NCBI RefSeq assembly: GCF_038452275.1
Contig: NZ_CP141643.1
Span: 62,001 to 126,000, forward strand
Direction: 5' to 3'
Length of the DNA stretch: 64,000 nucleotides
From: Corynebacterium sp. BD556
Lineage (GTDB): Bacteria; Actinomycetota; Actinomycetes; Mycobacteriales; Mycobacteriaceae
Below the pieces are notes generated by a model. It made no database searches. It was not told the DNA's origin and saw only the letters and a program-made list of their open reading frames with translations. Position numbers and translations under genes: made by a program. Positions 16,685 to 27,200 of the stretch are shown in pieces; position 1 is the first letter of the stretch, and each line of letters begins with the position of its first letter.

Positions 16685-17890
16685 TTACTGCGCGCTGAGG
16701 TAGACGACCTTGTCGCCTCGCTTTTCGACGATTCCCATACCCGCAGCATCCACATGGACCTCTCCTGTGTAGTCCCCGCGGTCAACGGGGATGATTCGCT
16801 CCACCACACCGGTGTCCCAGTCAACGACGGCTAGACCTTCTGGCAAGGCGTGGATGAGGCGGTTTTCGACGGCGAAGCCGCTGCCTGAGACTTCCTCAAG
16901 GATTGTGGTCACTTTGAGTGTTTCCGGCTCTAAAAGGACCAGGGTGCCACCCTCGAAGTAGGTCATGTGGTGTGGCAGGTCCGCGGTGATCAACACGCGC
17001 AAACTCCCGTCGACCATGTGCGCGCCGTCAAGTGGTGGCACCGGGGAGGAGGCCGTTTCAGTGCCGTTTTCAGAGTAGGCGGTGATTGTAGAGGTCGCCG
17101 GGTCGTAAATGGCCGCGGCCTCCTGCCCAGTGGCTACTAGGTAGGCACCGGCAGGGATGTCCACGCTGGAATGAAGCTCCGGTTTGCGGGAATCTTCCGG
17201 GGTGGCTTTTTGCAACCTTAGGAAAGTACCGTTGTCGCAATCTTCTGTCACTGAGAGAAGATCGGTGCGTGTGAGCGCGGAGGTTTGCCGGCACTCGTTG
17301 GGTTGCATGTTGTCTTCCTGCGGAGCCTCCACATGGCCATACTCAACGGTGCGCACGAGGTCAGAACGCCACACCTCGGTGCGCTGCGCAGAGAAGTAGC
17401 CGATGCGGTCGTTGGAGGAAATCCCCACCACCTGATCGGGGGCCACTGCCGAGCGTGTCTTGGCGTAGGTGCCGCTTAGCGCATCAATGGCAACGACATC
17501 GCCGCAGCCAGCCGGTCCGCGGTACGTTGCGACGACCTTTCCCCACGCCTGGTCAAGTGCGCACAGGTCGAGATCGCGCTGATACGTCCACGCGGTCTCG
17601 CCCGAAGGGGTGGTGGCGGTAAGTGTTTTATCGGCCCACGTGATGATGAGCCCTTCGGCCACGAGGGGTCGCTGGCGGGGGGAGGCGTCGGCAAGCGTAA
17701 ATCTTTCCTCCACGACAGTAGGGGCAACGTCGATTTGCTGGGCAGCGGCAATTTCGTGCTCAGCGGGGCTTAAATGAGAGGCGCGAATCGGCGCGGTGAA
17801 GTAGGCGGTTGCCACAAGCACAGCGCTCAACGCCGTGATAACTCCGGTTGCCACCATATCGCCGCGTGTGCGGCGCAACGGCCGTGTCAT
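16685..17890 (-). CDS. Rv3212-like membrane-anchored propeller protein
   Basis: A 401-residue protein with a basic N-terminus (MTRPLRRTRGD), one membrane helix (about 12-33) and a large outside domain of repeated strand-rich segments (WADKTLTATTPSGETAWTYQ; ALSGTYAKT; EPETLKVTTILEEV; DWDTGVVERIIPV) typical of PQQ-like beta propellers. Its position directly after rhlE matches M. tuberculosis Rv3212, of unknown function. Cysteines near 110 and 128 could form a disulfide. Its ATG overlaps the rhlE stop by 4 bases (ATGA), so the two are cotranslated. Confidence 0.8.
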   Translation of the reverse strand: MTRPLRRTRGDMVATGVITALSAVLVATAYFTAPIRASHLSPAEHEIAAAQQIDVAPTVVEERFTLADASPRQRPLVAEGLIITWADKTLTATTPSGETAWTYQRDLDLCALDQAWGKVVATYRGPAGCGDVVAIDALSGTYAKTRSAVAPDQVVGISSNDRIGYFSAQRTEVWRSDLVRTVEYGHVEAPQEDNMQPNECRQTSALTRTDLLSVTEDCDNGTFLRLQKATPEDSRKPELHSSVDIPAGAYLVATGQEAAAIYDPATSTITAYSENGTETASSPVPPLDGAHMVDGSLRVLITADLPHHMTYFEGGTLVLLEPETLKVTTILEEVSGSGFAVENRLIHALPEGLAVVDWDTGVVERIIPVDRGDYTGEVHVDAAGMGIVEKRGDKVVYLSAQ

Positions 17891-19173
17891 CGGCGTCTCC
17901 TGTCTCGGCGCGGGGTGACGCCTTGTAGTTTCTTCGCCGGGCCCACCCTGTGGCCGGCGTCTGAAGGAATGTCAAGGGCCTCGTGCAACTCCGGGGAGGT
18001 GGAAAACCACGACGGCAAATCGGCCATGTCCAGGCCAAGCTCAGCGTTGATCGCGGCCCACTTGTGGGCTTCGTCATAGCCGACGAGGGTAACTGCAATG
18101 CCTGATTGGAGCGCGCGCCCGGTCCGGCCGATGCGATGAACGTAAGTCATCGGGTCGTCCGGCGTTTGGTAGTTGATGACGTGGGTGACATCGTCTACAT
18201 CAATGCCCCGGGCCGCGACATCGGTGGCCACCAGAATCTGCGCGTCACCGCGCCGGAAGGCGTCGAGGGACTGCTCGCGGGCGGACTGGCCCATGTCGCC
18301 GTGTACCGCGCCGACGGCAAAGCCCCGCGCCGCTAAATCCTCGGCCACCTCGGCCGCCGTGCGTTTCGTGCGGGCGAAGATAATGGTCCTTCCGCGGCCT
18401 GCGGCCTGCAGGATTTTCGCCGTGACCTGTGGCTTGTCCATCCTGTGGGAGAGGAAAGCGACCTGGCGGGTTGTCTCGTGGGTGGGGGCGGAGTCGTTCG
18501 CCTCAGCCCGGATGTGGGTCGGGCGTCGCATCATGGAGCGCGCCAGCGAAAGGATGGGGCCGGGCATCGTCGCCGAAAAGAGCATGGCTTGCAGCGGCGA
18601 GCCGAGGGCTGCCCACAGTTTTTGGATGTCCGGCAAAAAGCCCATGTCGAGCATTTCGTCGGCTTCGTCGAGCACCAGTATTGCTACCCGGTCGAGGCGC
18701 AGCTCACCGCGCTCGTGAAGGTCAATCAACCGTCCAGGTGTGCCGATGACCACATCGATGCCTCCGCGCAGCGCCTCGATCTGATCCTCATAGTTGTGGC
18801 CGCCGTAGATTGCTGTGAGGCGCAGCGGCGTGTACTTCGCTATTGCCTCTAAGTCGGCGGCCACCTGCACCGCCAGCTCGCGGGTCGGGGTGACAACCAG
18901 CGCGCGGGGGGTGCCGTCGAGCTCGTCGATGTCTGCATCGTCAAAGACGCGGTCTACAAGGGGGACGCCGAAACCGTAAGTTTTGCCCATGCCTGTGCGG
19001 GCCTGGCCGATGATGTCTCGGCCGATGAGGGCTAGGGGGGTGGCCAGCTCTTGGATGGAGAAAGTGTGGGTGATCCCGAGTTCGGAAAGTGCGTCTACAA
19101 TTTCCGCGGCGACGCCAAGCTCGGCGAATGTGGGCTCGTGCTTCTTTCGTTCGGCTGGCTTGGACACGGACAT
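17887..19173 (-). CDS. rhlE: DEAD-box RNA helicase RhlE
   Basis: ATP-dependent RNA helicase acting in RNA turnover and ribosome assembly. Motifs in order: Q motif (FAELGVAAEIVDALSELGI...IQ), motif I GQARTGMGKT, Ia PTRELA, GG, TPGR, DEAD, SAT, and motif VI HRIGRTGRALQSG. The C-terminus is short and basic (TPRRDRRRR), with no long tail. 428 residues. First gene of a two-gene operon with the propeller protein. Divergent from the DUF3107 gene. Confidence 0.94.
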   Translation of the reverse strand: MSVSKPAERKKHEPTFAELGVAAEIVDALSELGITHTFSIQELATPLALIGRDIIGQARTGMGKTYGFGVPLVDRVFDDADIDELDGTPRALVVTPTRELAVQVAADLEAIAKYTPLRLTAIYGGHNYEDQIEALRGGIDVVIGTPGRLIDLHERGELRLDRVAILVLDEADEMLDMGFLPDIQKLWAALGSPLQAMLFSATMPGPILSLARSMMRRPTHIRAEANDSAPTHETTRQVAFLSHRMDKPQVTAKILQAAGRGRTIIFARTKRTAAEVAEDLAARGFAVGAVHGDMGQSAREQSLDAFRRGDAQILVATDVAARGIDVDDVTHVINYQTPDDPMTYVHRIGRTGRALQSGIAVTLVGYDEAHKWAAINAELGLDMADLPSWFSTSPELHEALDIPSDAGHRVGPAKKLQGVTPRRDRRRR

Positions 19174-19283
19174 TATCTTAGCGGTAGGTCGTTACAATGG
19201 GGGCTACCGCTGCTCGCCCGCGGAGACTGCGCAGTGAGCGGTAATTGAACATTTGCAGGAATGAGACGAAGGAAACGTGATTT

Positions 19284-19508
19284 ATGGACGTCAAGATTGG
19301 TCTGGCAGACACCCCGCGCGAGCTTGTGATTTCTAGCGCAGGCCAGCAAGATGAGGTGCTCGACCAGGTCACCCGCGCCATTGCGGCCGACGAGCCGACC
19401 GTGACTTTGACTGATGAGAAGAACCGCAAGTTCGTTGTGCGCACGGAGCGCATTTCTTATGTTGAGGTCGGCAGCGGCACCGTGCGTGCGGTTGGCTTCA
19501 CTTCCTAG
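19284..19508 (+). CDS. DUF3107 protein (TB9.4-like)
   Basis: A 74-residue protein starting MDVKIGLADTPRELVI and ending YVEVGSGTVRAVGF, matching the DUF3107 family (M. tuberculosis Rv3208A/TB9.4), whose function is unknown. The fold would be a small alpha/beta domain. A -10 box TACAAT (19193-19198) could start an mRNA with a leader of about 80 bases; GAAGGAAACG lies before the ATG. It is divergent from rhlE and followed by the DUF3152 gene, as in M. tuberculosis. Confidence 0.88.
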   Translation: MDVKIGLADTPRELVISSAGQQDEVLDQVTRAIAADEPTVTLTDEKNRKFVVRTERISYVEVGSGTVRAVGFTS

Positions 19509-19529
19509 GCCCGATTAGATTGAGTGTCC

Positions 19530-20468
19530 ATGACCCCTCGCCACAGGCGGCACTTGGCCGCGGGAGATCAACCGCAGGCCAAAGAGCCCTTTTTGGTGCG
19601 TTTCGCGCGTGAGTATGGATGGCGCGCTTACGCTTTGCCGGTTCTTGCCGTTGTGAGCGCCTTTGTGCTGCTTAACATTGCGCAAAACCCGGGGGAGGGC
19701 GTGATCGCTTCCGCGCCGGTTGGTGGGTCTGCGGATGTGCCAGGCGTTCATGAGCATGCGAATCATGCAGAGCCGACCCGCGAGCTTGCGCAGCGGCCGG
19801 AGGGAATTGTGGAGGGCCATGTGCTTCCTCCCGGTGGGCCGTATACGGAGCGTGGTGCGGGAACCTACCATGAGGTGGGCAGGCCAGGGGCGATGGTCGG
19901 CGTAGGTGAGGAGCAGACGGTGCGCTACGTCGTCGAGATTGAAGACGGCCTTGATGCTGCGGTGTACGGTGGCGAGGATGCGTTCGCCGCGCTTATCGAC
20001 GCCACCTTCGCCGACCCGCGCGGTTGGACCAATGATCCCCGTTTCCGTTTCGAGCGGGTCACGGGTGCTGATAACCCCAATTTGCGCATCCAGCTCACGT
20101 CTCTGGAGACGACGCGCGAGCGCTGCGCCGGCCGACTCGGCTTGGAGGTGAGCTGCCGCACTACGGTTACGGGGGAAAGTACCGTCGTGGTCAACGAGGC
20201 TCGCTGGGTGCGCGGCGCGGCACCTTTCGAGGGTGACCTCGGGCGCTACCGGCAGTACCTGATCAACCACGAAGTCGGCCACGCGATTGGCTTCGCCGCC
20301 CATGAAGCATGCCCGGGAGATGGACAGTTAGCCCCGGTGATGATGCAGCAGACCATCAGCTTGAGTAATGCGGAGCTGCACGCGATCGACCCGGAGGAGG
20401 TCTACCCGAATAATCCGGCAACGTGCCTGCCTAACCCGTGGCCCTACCCGCGTCCGGCAGTTTTGTAG
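19530..20468 (+). CDS. DUF3152 putative secreted metallopeptidase-like protein
   Basis: About 312 residues with a basic N-terminus (MTPRHRRHLAAG), one transmembrane anchor (YALPVLAVVSAFVLLNIAQ, about 33-52), then an extracytoplasmic domain matching DUF3152 (Rv3207c). The motif INHEVGHAIGF is an HExxH zinc-protease signature, and C-terminal EACPGDG and TCLPNPWP cysteines could form disulfides. The start at ATG 19530 has TAGATT (19516-19521) 8 bases upstream, suggesting leaderless mRNA; a GTG at 19524 is the alternative. Substrate unknown. Confidence 0.85.
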   Translation: MTPRHRRHLAAGDQPQAKEPFLVRFAREYGWRAYALPVLAVVSAFVLLNIAQNPGEGVIASAPVGGSADVPGVHEHANHAEPTRELAQRPEGIVEGHVLPPGGPYTERGAGTYHEVGRPGAMVGVGEEQTVRYVVEIEDGLDAAVYGGEDAFAALIDATFADPRGWTNDPRFRFERVTGADNPNLRIQLTSLETTRERCAGRLGLEVSCRTTVTGESTVVVNEARWVRGAAPFEGDLGRYRQYLINHEVGHAIGFAAHEACPGDGQLAPVMMQQTISLSNAELHAIDPEEVYPNNPATCLPNPWPYPRPAVL

Positions 20469-20477
20469 GCTCAAACT

Positions 20478-21197
20478 GTGAATATTCCCGAGCATGTCCT
20501 GTCCGCCTTCCAGGTAGAGGCGCAGGTGTGGGTCCCGGCGGGGCCCGCCTGGGACAACGGCGTCCGCTATGGACGCAGCGTCATCTCCGTTGCCAGTTCC
20601 ACGGCGGCGTGGTCAGCGAAGGTGCGTGAGCGTCTGGCTGTGGAAGGGGTGCGTATTGCCCGCCCGGTGCGTTCCACAGATGGACGTTTTGTTGTGGGTG
20701 GCTTTAAAGCCAGTGAGTTTGCCGATGGTGTGGTGGCCAGCCGCGTCGATGAGGTCGTTGCGGCAGCGGTCGCCTTTGACGCGGCGATGGCTTCTGTTGC
20801 GGCTCCGAGCATCGCGCGCACCGACCGTTGGGCCGAGGCGGACCGCGCCGCGTGGCGTGGCGCTGACATGGGTAACTACACTGCCGCGCCACTTCAGGTG
20901 GCTCACGCAGATTTGCTTCACTCCTGCGTTTTTTCTGCGATGTTGCCCCCGCTGATGACTGATATCGCCCCGACTGCGGAGCTGCGCCCAGTCGGTTACA
21001 CTGCGGCGCTGGTCGTCGTCGACGGCCTTTTGGCTAAGGCTGTTGATGAGCGGGTGCTGTCGCGTTGGGCGCACATTGCCAACCTTCCGGCGCTCGCGCT
21101 TCGCGCTTTGGAGTACCGGGAGATCCTGGACTCCCACCAGGGGTCAAATAAGCGTTCGGAGATCGCTCGGGTCCGCAGCCTTCTCATGTCTGCTTAG
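20478..21197 (+). CDS. TIGR02569-like actinobacterial protein
   Basis: A 239-residue protein (MNIPEHVLSAFQVEAQVWV; WDNGVRYGRSVISV; AHADLLHSCVFS) of the pattern I associate with TIGR02569, found upstream of adnA in related genomes. Function is unknown; the N-terminal strands and the HADLLHS-like segment recall kinase-fold phosphotransferases, but catalytic residues are not clear. The GTG start follows a -10-like TAGGCT (20466-20471) by 6 bases. It precedes adnA by 9 bases, which suggests cotranscription with the DNA-repair genes. Confidence 0.72.
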   Translation: MNIPEHVLSAFQVEAQVWVPAGPAWDNGVRYGRSVISVASSTAAWSAKVRERLAVEGVRIARPVRSTDGRFVVGGFKASEFADGVVASRVDEVVAAAVAFDAAMASVAAPSIARTDRWAEADRAAWRGADMGNYTAAPLQVAHADLLHSCVFSAMLPPLMTDIAPTAELRPVGYTAALVVVDGLLAKAVDERVLSRWAHIANLPALALRALEYREILDSHQGSNKRSEIARVRSLLMSA

Positions 21198-21206
21198 CCT
21201 GACACA

Positions 21207-24200
21207 ATGGGGAGCATGGTTGCTGCCTCATCTCATACGGGAACTCCGCTTCCGCCCACGCCGCTGGCTTACCTGGTCGCGCGCCAGCGCCTCAGCGGCC
21301 AGCGAACGTGGGATGTGGAAATCCCCGAACGTGGGTTATGGAGGCTTTGCGGTTCGGCGGGCGCCGGGTTGTCCAGCTTCCTCATTGACACGGCTTTGCA
21401 CGCCATCGCCTCCGGGGTTGACCCGAGCAAAGTGCTGGTGCTTACGGCTTCGAAAGAGTCCGCAGCCCGTTTGCGCCTTGAGCTGTCGGACCGGCTGGCT
21501 GATTCAGGTTACGCCTCCAACGCGCCTTTGGTGCGCTCCGTACACTCCCTGGCCTTTGCCTTGGTACGCGAGGCCTCCGATGATCCGGTCCGGCTGATCT
21601 CGGGCGCCGAGCAGGACTCCGTGTTCCGGCAGTTGCTCGAAGGGCATCACGAGGACGGGCGCGGAGCGTGGCCCGCAGAGTTGCGCCCCGCGCTGCCCTT
21701 GGTGGGTTTTGCCCGGCAATTGCGCGACTTCCTGTTGCGGGCCGTCGAGCGCGAATTGGACGCGGCTGCGTTGGGAGAGCTGGGCCGGCGTCACAATCGG
21801 CCCGTGTGGGTGGCTGCGGCCGCATTTCTGCGCGAGTACCAGCAGGTCATGGCGCTATCTGGTACGCATTACCTGTCGGCTTCGGAGCTGGTCGCGCGCG
21901 CGGCGCGCATGCCGATCGATTCAACCTGGCACACCGTCCTTGTCGACGATGCACAAAACCTCGACCCCGCCTCCGCCCACTTGGTTACCCGTTTGCTTGA
22001 CCGGGCACGCCTCGGCGTTGTCGCCGGGGATCCCGGCCAGGCGGTATTTCATTTCCGCGGTGCCTCCCCGAAGTTCTACCGCACGCTTGGTGGGCTTGAC
22101 CACCTAGACATCGACGTGGGCTCCAGCCGCCGCAGCCCGCAGCGCGCTGTTGTAGTCGCTGATGCACCAGCGACGCAGGACGCCGTTGTGGTGGACAGGA
22201 TTCGCCGCGCCCACCTGGAAGATGGTGTGGCCTACCGCGACATGGCTGTAGTAGTGCGCTCAACGGGCATGCTGGAGCCGATGCGTCGGGCACTGCTGCA
22301 CGCCGGGGTGCCGGCGGCGCTGAACCCGACTGATGTGGTGCTTAGTCAACAGCGTATCGTCGCCTCTTTGCTGCTTGGCCTGCGGGCGCTTTATGAGGAG
22401 CTGTCCAGCGCCGAGTGGCGCGACTTGCTTTTGGGCCCTGTCGGGGGGTCCGACCCGGTCACCTTGCGCCGCCTTTTGCGTGGTCTGCGCCGCTGGGAGC
22501 CGCAAGAGCGGGCGGAAAACAGCCTGCGCCGCCTGCTTGTTATGCGCGGGGAGTTGCCCGATTTCGGTGACCTGCTGACCGAGCGTGAGCTGGACATCCT
22601 CAATCACACCCGGAAGGTGTTGGTGGCCGGGCGCACCGCCGCCGAGGAAGGAAGCGTAGAGGAGGTCCTGTGGGCGCTGTGGAGTGCCACGGACCTGTCC
22701 AACCGCCTGCTGGCCATCGCCCTGCGGGGAGGCGCAACTGGCTCCCAGGCCGACCGCGACTTGGACGCTGTCATGGCGCTTTTTGACGCCGCCGGCGACT
22801 TCACGGAGCGGCGTGCCTCCGCAGGCATCGAATCCTTCGTCACCTACATCCAAGAACAGGTCTTGCCCACCGGCGTGCGCGATCGACGCACGGCCACCCC
22901 GGATGCTGTCTCCTTGCTGACGGCCCACGGAGTCAGCGGCAAACAGTTCCGGTTAGTTGTCGTGGCCGGGGTGCAGGAGCAGTCTTGGCCTTCGTTGGGA
23001 GAGACTGGCACGATGTTCGGCCAGGAGGATCTAATCGACCTGGTTGACCACGACGTCGACCCGGCCCTGCCCGTCTCCCACAAGGGAGAAAGGCTCAAAG
23101 AGGAACGCCGACTTTTCCATGTTGCCACCACCCGCGCCACGGAACACCTGCTAGTCACCGCCGTCGAGGACCTCCACCAAGACGACGTGGTCGAGCCGTC
23201 GCGCTTCCTCGAAGAATTCGCCGCAACGCACGATTTGGAAGTTACCAAGGCCACCACAGAGGACTTCACCGTGGCAGGCGACAACACCGGCGCAAAGGTG
23301 GTGCCCACGCTTCGGGTGCTGGCCCGCGACGAGCTAATTGCGGAGCTGCGCCGAGCATTGACCGCGTCTGACTCCGACGAGGCGACCAGAGCGCAGGCCG
23401 CGCGACAATTGGCTCGCTTGACGGACGCTGGGGTTGCCGGGGCAGATCCGGGGCAGTGGTGGACGGCGAAAGGGGCGTCGACAAGCGAAGCGCTCAACAT
23501 GCGCGACCGGCTCTCACCGTCGCGGATTGAAAGCCTGCTGGAATGCCCCATGCGTTCGGTGCTGGAACGCATGGTGGGACTCGACAGCTCGCCGAACATC
23601 GTGTGGGGCAAAATCGCACACGCCTACCTGGAAGCGATCGCCCTCGGGGTCGATCCCGATGAAGCCCTCCGGCTGGCGATGCAGGCGCGCCAACTTGCAG
23701 ATGACTCCCCACCGTGGAAAACATCCGCAGACCTGGCCGAATACGAGGCGATGCTGCACAAAACCCGGCGCTGGTTAGACACCTCACGCTCCGCCTTCGA
23801 GCAGGTCGCGGTGGAAGCAGAGGTTGACGTGCAAATCAGCCCGGATGTGCGCATCGTCGGGCGCGTGGACCGGCTCGAACGCGACGGTAGCGGGGCGCTG
23901 CACGTCGTCGACTTAAAAACTGGCAAATCCGCGCCCTCAAAAGAGAAAGTGGAGGAAAACCCCCAGCTCGAGGCATACCAATTAGCGTTGTCTCGCGGCG
24001 TCGTGAAAGGCAAACGAGTTGAAACTGCCGGGGCAGAAGAACAACCTGCCCCCGTCGGAGGGGGAGTGCTGCTTTACCCCAACAGTGCATCGAACAGTGC
24101 GAAGGTTCTCCAGCAGTCCCCCAAAGACCCCGAAAGGTTGCGCGATTTCGAGGCGAGGATTAATCCGCTGCCAGCAGCAATGACGGGACCTCAGCTCACC

Positions 24201-24287
24201 GCTCGCACGGGGTCACACTGCGAACGCTGCGGAGTTCGCGCGCTGTGCCCAGTGCAGAAGGAAGGACAGGTAACCACCCATGTCTGA
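21207..24287 (+). CDS. adnA: AdnA helicase-nuclease subunit with degenerate motor
   Basis: Subunit of the AdnAB complex that resects DNA double-strand breaks in Mycobacteriales. A UvrD-like motor fills the first two thirds and a RecB-type nuclease domain the last third (RVDRLE, then VDLKTGK). Iron-sulfur ligands are likely in LECPMRS and CERCGVRALCP. The motor looks inactive: Walker A is GSAGAGLSS (49-57) with Leu55 in place of the catalytic lysine, and motif II is VDDAQN rather than DExQ. The ATG at 21207 is used; ATG 21216 with CACAAT 7 bases upstream is an alternative. It overlaps adnB by 8 bases. Confidence 0.92.
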   Translation: MGSMVAASSHTGTPLPPTPLAYLVARQRLSGQRTWDVEIPERGLWRLCGSAGAGLSSFLIDTALHAIASGVDPSKVLVLTASKESAARLRLELSDRLADSGYASNAPLVRSVHSLAFALVREASDDPVRLISGAEQDSVFRQLLEGHHEDGRGAWPAELRPALPLVGFARQLRDFLLRAVERELDAAALGELGRRHNRPVWVAAAAFLREYQQVMALSGTHYLSASELVARAARMPIDSTWHTVLVDDAQNLDPASAHLVTRLLDRARLGVVAGDPGQAVFHFRGASPKFYRTLGGLDHLDIDVGSSRRSPQRAVVVADAPATQDAVVVDRIRRAHLEDGVAYRDMAVVVRSTGMLEPMRRALLHAGVPAALNPTDVVLSQQRIVASLLLGLRALYEELSSAEWRDLLLGPVGGSDPVTLRRLLRGLRRWEPQERAENSLRRLLVMRGELPDFGDLLTERELDILNHTRKVLVAGRTAAEEGSVEEVLWALWSATDLSNRLLAIALRGGATGSQADRDLDAVMALFDAAGDFTERRASAGIESFVTYIQEQVLPTGVRDRRTATPDAVSLLTAHGVSGKQFRLVVVAGVQEQSWPSLGETGTMFGQEDLIDLVDHDVDPALPVSHKGERLKEERRLFHVATTRATEHLLVTAVEDLHQDDVVEPSRFLEEFAATHDLEVTKATTEDFTVAGDNTGAKVVPTLRVLARDELIAELRRALTASDSDEATRAQAARQLARLTDAGVAGADPGQWWTAKGASTSEALNMRDRLSPSRIESLLECPMRSVLERMVGLDSSPNIVWGKIAHAYLEAIALGVDPDEALRLAMQARQLADDSPPWKTSADLAEYEAMLHKTRRWLDTSRSAFEQVAVEAEVDVQISPDVRIVGRVDRLERDGSGALHVVDLKTGKSAPSKEKVEENPQLEAYQLALSRGVVKGKRVETAGAEEQPAPVGGGVLLYPNSASNSAKVLQQSPKDPERLRDFEARINPLPAAMTGPQLTARTGSHCERCGVRALCPVQKEGQVTTHV

Positions 24288-27200
24288 AAAGCGCGAATTG
24301 ATGTCGCCGAAAGTGCTCTCAAGCTACCTCGGCCAAGAACATCTCCCCACACAGCAGCAGGCCGAGATCATCGGCGCTGCCCCAGGGCCCCTCCTAGTCG
24401 TGGCAGGCGCCGGGGCGGGCAAAACAGAGACGATGGCCGCGCGCGTGGTGTGGCTGGTGGCCAACGGTTTCGCCGCCCCCGACGAAGTCTTAGGCCTGAC
24501 TTTTACCCGCAAAGCGGCCCGCGAATTGCACAAACGCATCCGCGACCGGCTCGCAGTGCTCGCCGCCAACTCGGACCTGGTGCGCCGCCTCGACCCATCG
24601 GGACGCCTCGCCCGCAACCTGGAAGTCATCGCCCCGCAGGTATCCACCTACGACTCCTACGCCGGTGAGCTCGTGCGCGAATACGGCCTGCTCGTGCCGG
24701 TGGAGCCGGATTCGCGCCTCATCACCCAAGCTGAGCTGTACTCGATTGCCCACCGGGTAGTCAGCGACTACACCGGCGAGCTTTTGTTCGACGGAGGCTC
24801 AAACAACGCCGTAAGCACCATCGTCGGCGACCTTTTGCACGTGGTCAACGCCTTGGGCAACGAATTGACGGACCCGGAAACGGTACGCCAGCGCACCGAG
24901 GTCTTTCTCAAAGAGATCGAAGACTTGCCCAAGTCCCCACGCACCCAAGGCGAATACTCCAAGGATTTGCTTGGCTGGATGTCGAAACAGCGCCAGCGCG
25001 TCGCCTTCCTCGACGTGGTCGAAGCGCTCCGCCGCGAACTGCGCGAGCGTGGCGTAGTCACCTTCAACGAGCAGATGTCGGTGGCTGCCAAGCTGACCCA
25101 CGATCACCCCTCGGTGGGAAAGTCGCAACGCCGCCGCTTTCGGGTGGTCATGCTGGACGAATACCAGGACACCTCCCACGCCCAACGTGTGCTTCTGCGC
25201 AGCCTTTTCGGGCAGGGGCGCGGCGACGGGGAGGACTACGACCACCCGCTCACAGTCACCGCGGTCGGTGACCCCATGCAAGCCATCTACGGTTGGCGCG
25301 GCGCGACTGCAGCCAATCTTGCCGCGTTTACCACCGATTTTCCCCCGCCCGGTGGTAAACAAGCCCCGAAGAAGCAACTAACTACCTCCTGGCGCAACCC
25401 CGGAAACATTCTTGCCTTGGCCAACACCGTCTCTGAGGGTTTGCTCGGTACGGGCGCAGATCGTGCCGTGGCGGCTCTCGAACCCCGCGAAGCAGCACCG
25501 GAAGGCACAATTGAGCTTGGTTTCTTCGGCTCGCTCCATGAGGAAATCGCCTACGTCGCTGACGCGCTGGCGGCGCATTACACCGAGGCGATGGAACAAG
25601 GTGCAGCAGTCTCGGCAGCGGTGCTGATTCGTGCTAATGCCTCCGCCCAGGCCATCGCGGAGGCCCTCGACAACCGCGGCGTGGCCTACGAGATCGTCGG
25701 AGTAGCTGGGCTTCTCGACGTCCCCGAGGTCGCTGACACTCTCGCAATCGCCACCATGTTGGTGCGCCCCGACGACTCCGCCGCAGCGCTGCGCATCCTG
25801 TCCGGCCCTGCCGTCGGGCTTGGGTTGAAAGACTTAGATGCCCTCGCGCGCCGGGCCACCAACCTGCAGGGCGCACAGCACTCCGAGCCGGTTGATGAAA
25901 CCCTCGACCCGCTGGCCCGCTACCGTGCGCAGTTGCGTACCTATGCCCAGCAGGCTGAGGAGATCCTCGCCGCCGGGGACCGCCCCGCCGGGCTCACCGA
26001 CGCTGTCGCGGATCTTGGTGAGCCGGAGCGCTACACCCCCGAGGGTTTGGTGCGCCTGAAGGACTTAGCGGCGAAGCTGCGTGCGCTGCGCACGGGCAGC
26101 CTGGGCAAAAGGCTGCCGGATGTGATCGCAGACATCATTTCCACTTTCGGTATCCGCACTGAGGTGCTGGCCCGGCGCGGCGCCGTGGGAACGGTCCACC
26201 TTGACAGGTTGATGGATGAGGTGGCGAAGTTTCCCGGCACCAGCCTGGAGGCCCTTTTGGACTTCTTCGAGTTGGCGCGTGAGCACGAGGATGGTTTGGC
26301 TCCCGGCAGCGTGCCCATGCGCACTGATCGGATCCAGATCCTTACTGCTCACAAAGCAAAGGGGCTTGAGTGGGACACCGTCGCCGTCGTCCATGCCAAC
26401 GATTCGGTGTATAAGGCGCAGCGCGACACGTTTTTGACCCAGTTGAAGTTCCTGCCGGATGAAAACTTCGGTGAGTTCGACATTGAAATCAACCACCGAG
26501 GCGATTTCAACAAGGCTGGCAACGCTTACCGCGATGAGCAGCGCGACAAACTCGCTGAGGAAGTGGCGCGGTTGTTCTACGTGGCGATCACCCGGACCGA
26601 GCGCAGGCTCATCGTCACCGGTTGCGCGCTAAAACCGGGCGTGAAGAAACCTGTCGGGCCTTACCTTTACTTCGATCAGATTCGCCACCAGGTGCGGGAG
26701 GATGAGGTGGTTGCCTGGGATCTCGGCGGGAATATCGACGGGCAGGGTGCAGGCGAGTCGGCAGAAAAGGAGGGCACCTGGCCACACTTCACCACGGAAC
26801 CCGCCGAGGTTCGGGCCGCGGAGTTGGTGCGCCGCGCCCAACGCAACCTTCCCGAGGTGGCCGTAGGTGAGCTCTATGGCTTGTGGGAGCGCGACACCAC
26901 AGCACTAATCAACGAGCACCGGGCCCTAAGCAGCGCCGAAGTGCCTGTGGAGATCCCCGGTGAGCTGACAGCCTCCGACATTGTCGCCCTCAAAGCCGAC
27001 CCCGCCCAATTCGCTCGCCGTGCGCGGCGCCCAGTACCTTTTAAACCGAATAGCTACGCCAAACGCGGCACTGCCTTCCACGAATGGATTGAAAAGTTCT
27101 ACGGTGCGCGGCCACTGCTGAGCGAAGATGAACTGCCGGGCAGTGACGAATCGGACGTCGATAAGCGCGTGCTTGAGCGGCTGAAGGAAAACTTCACCGC

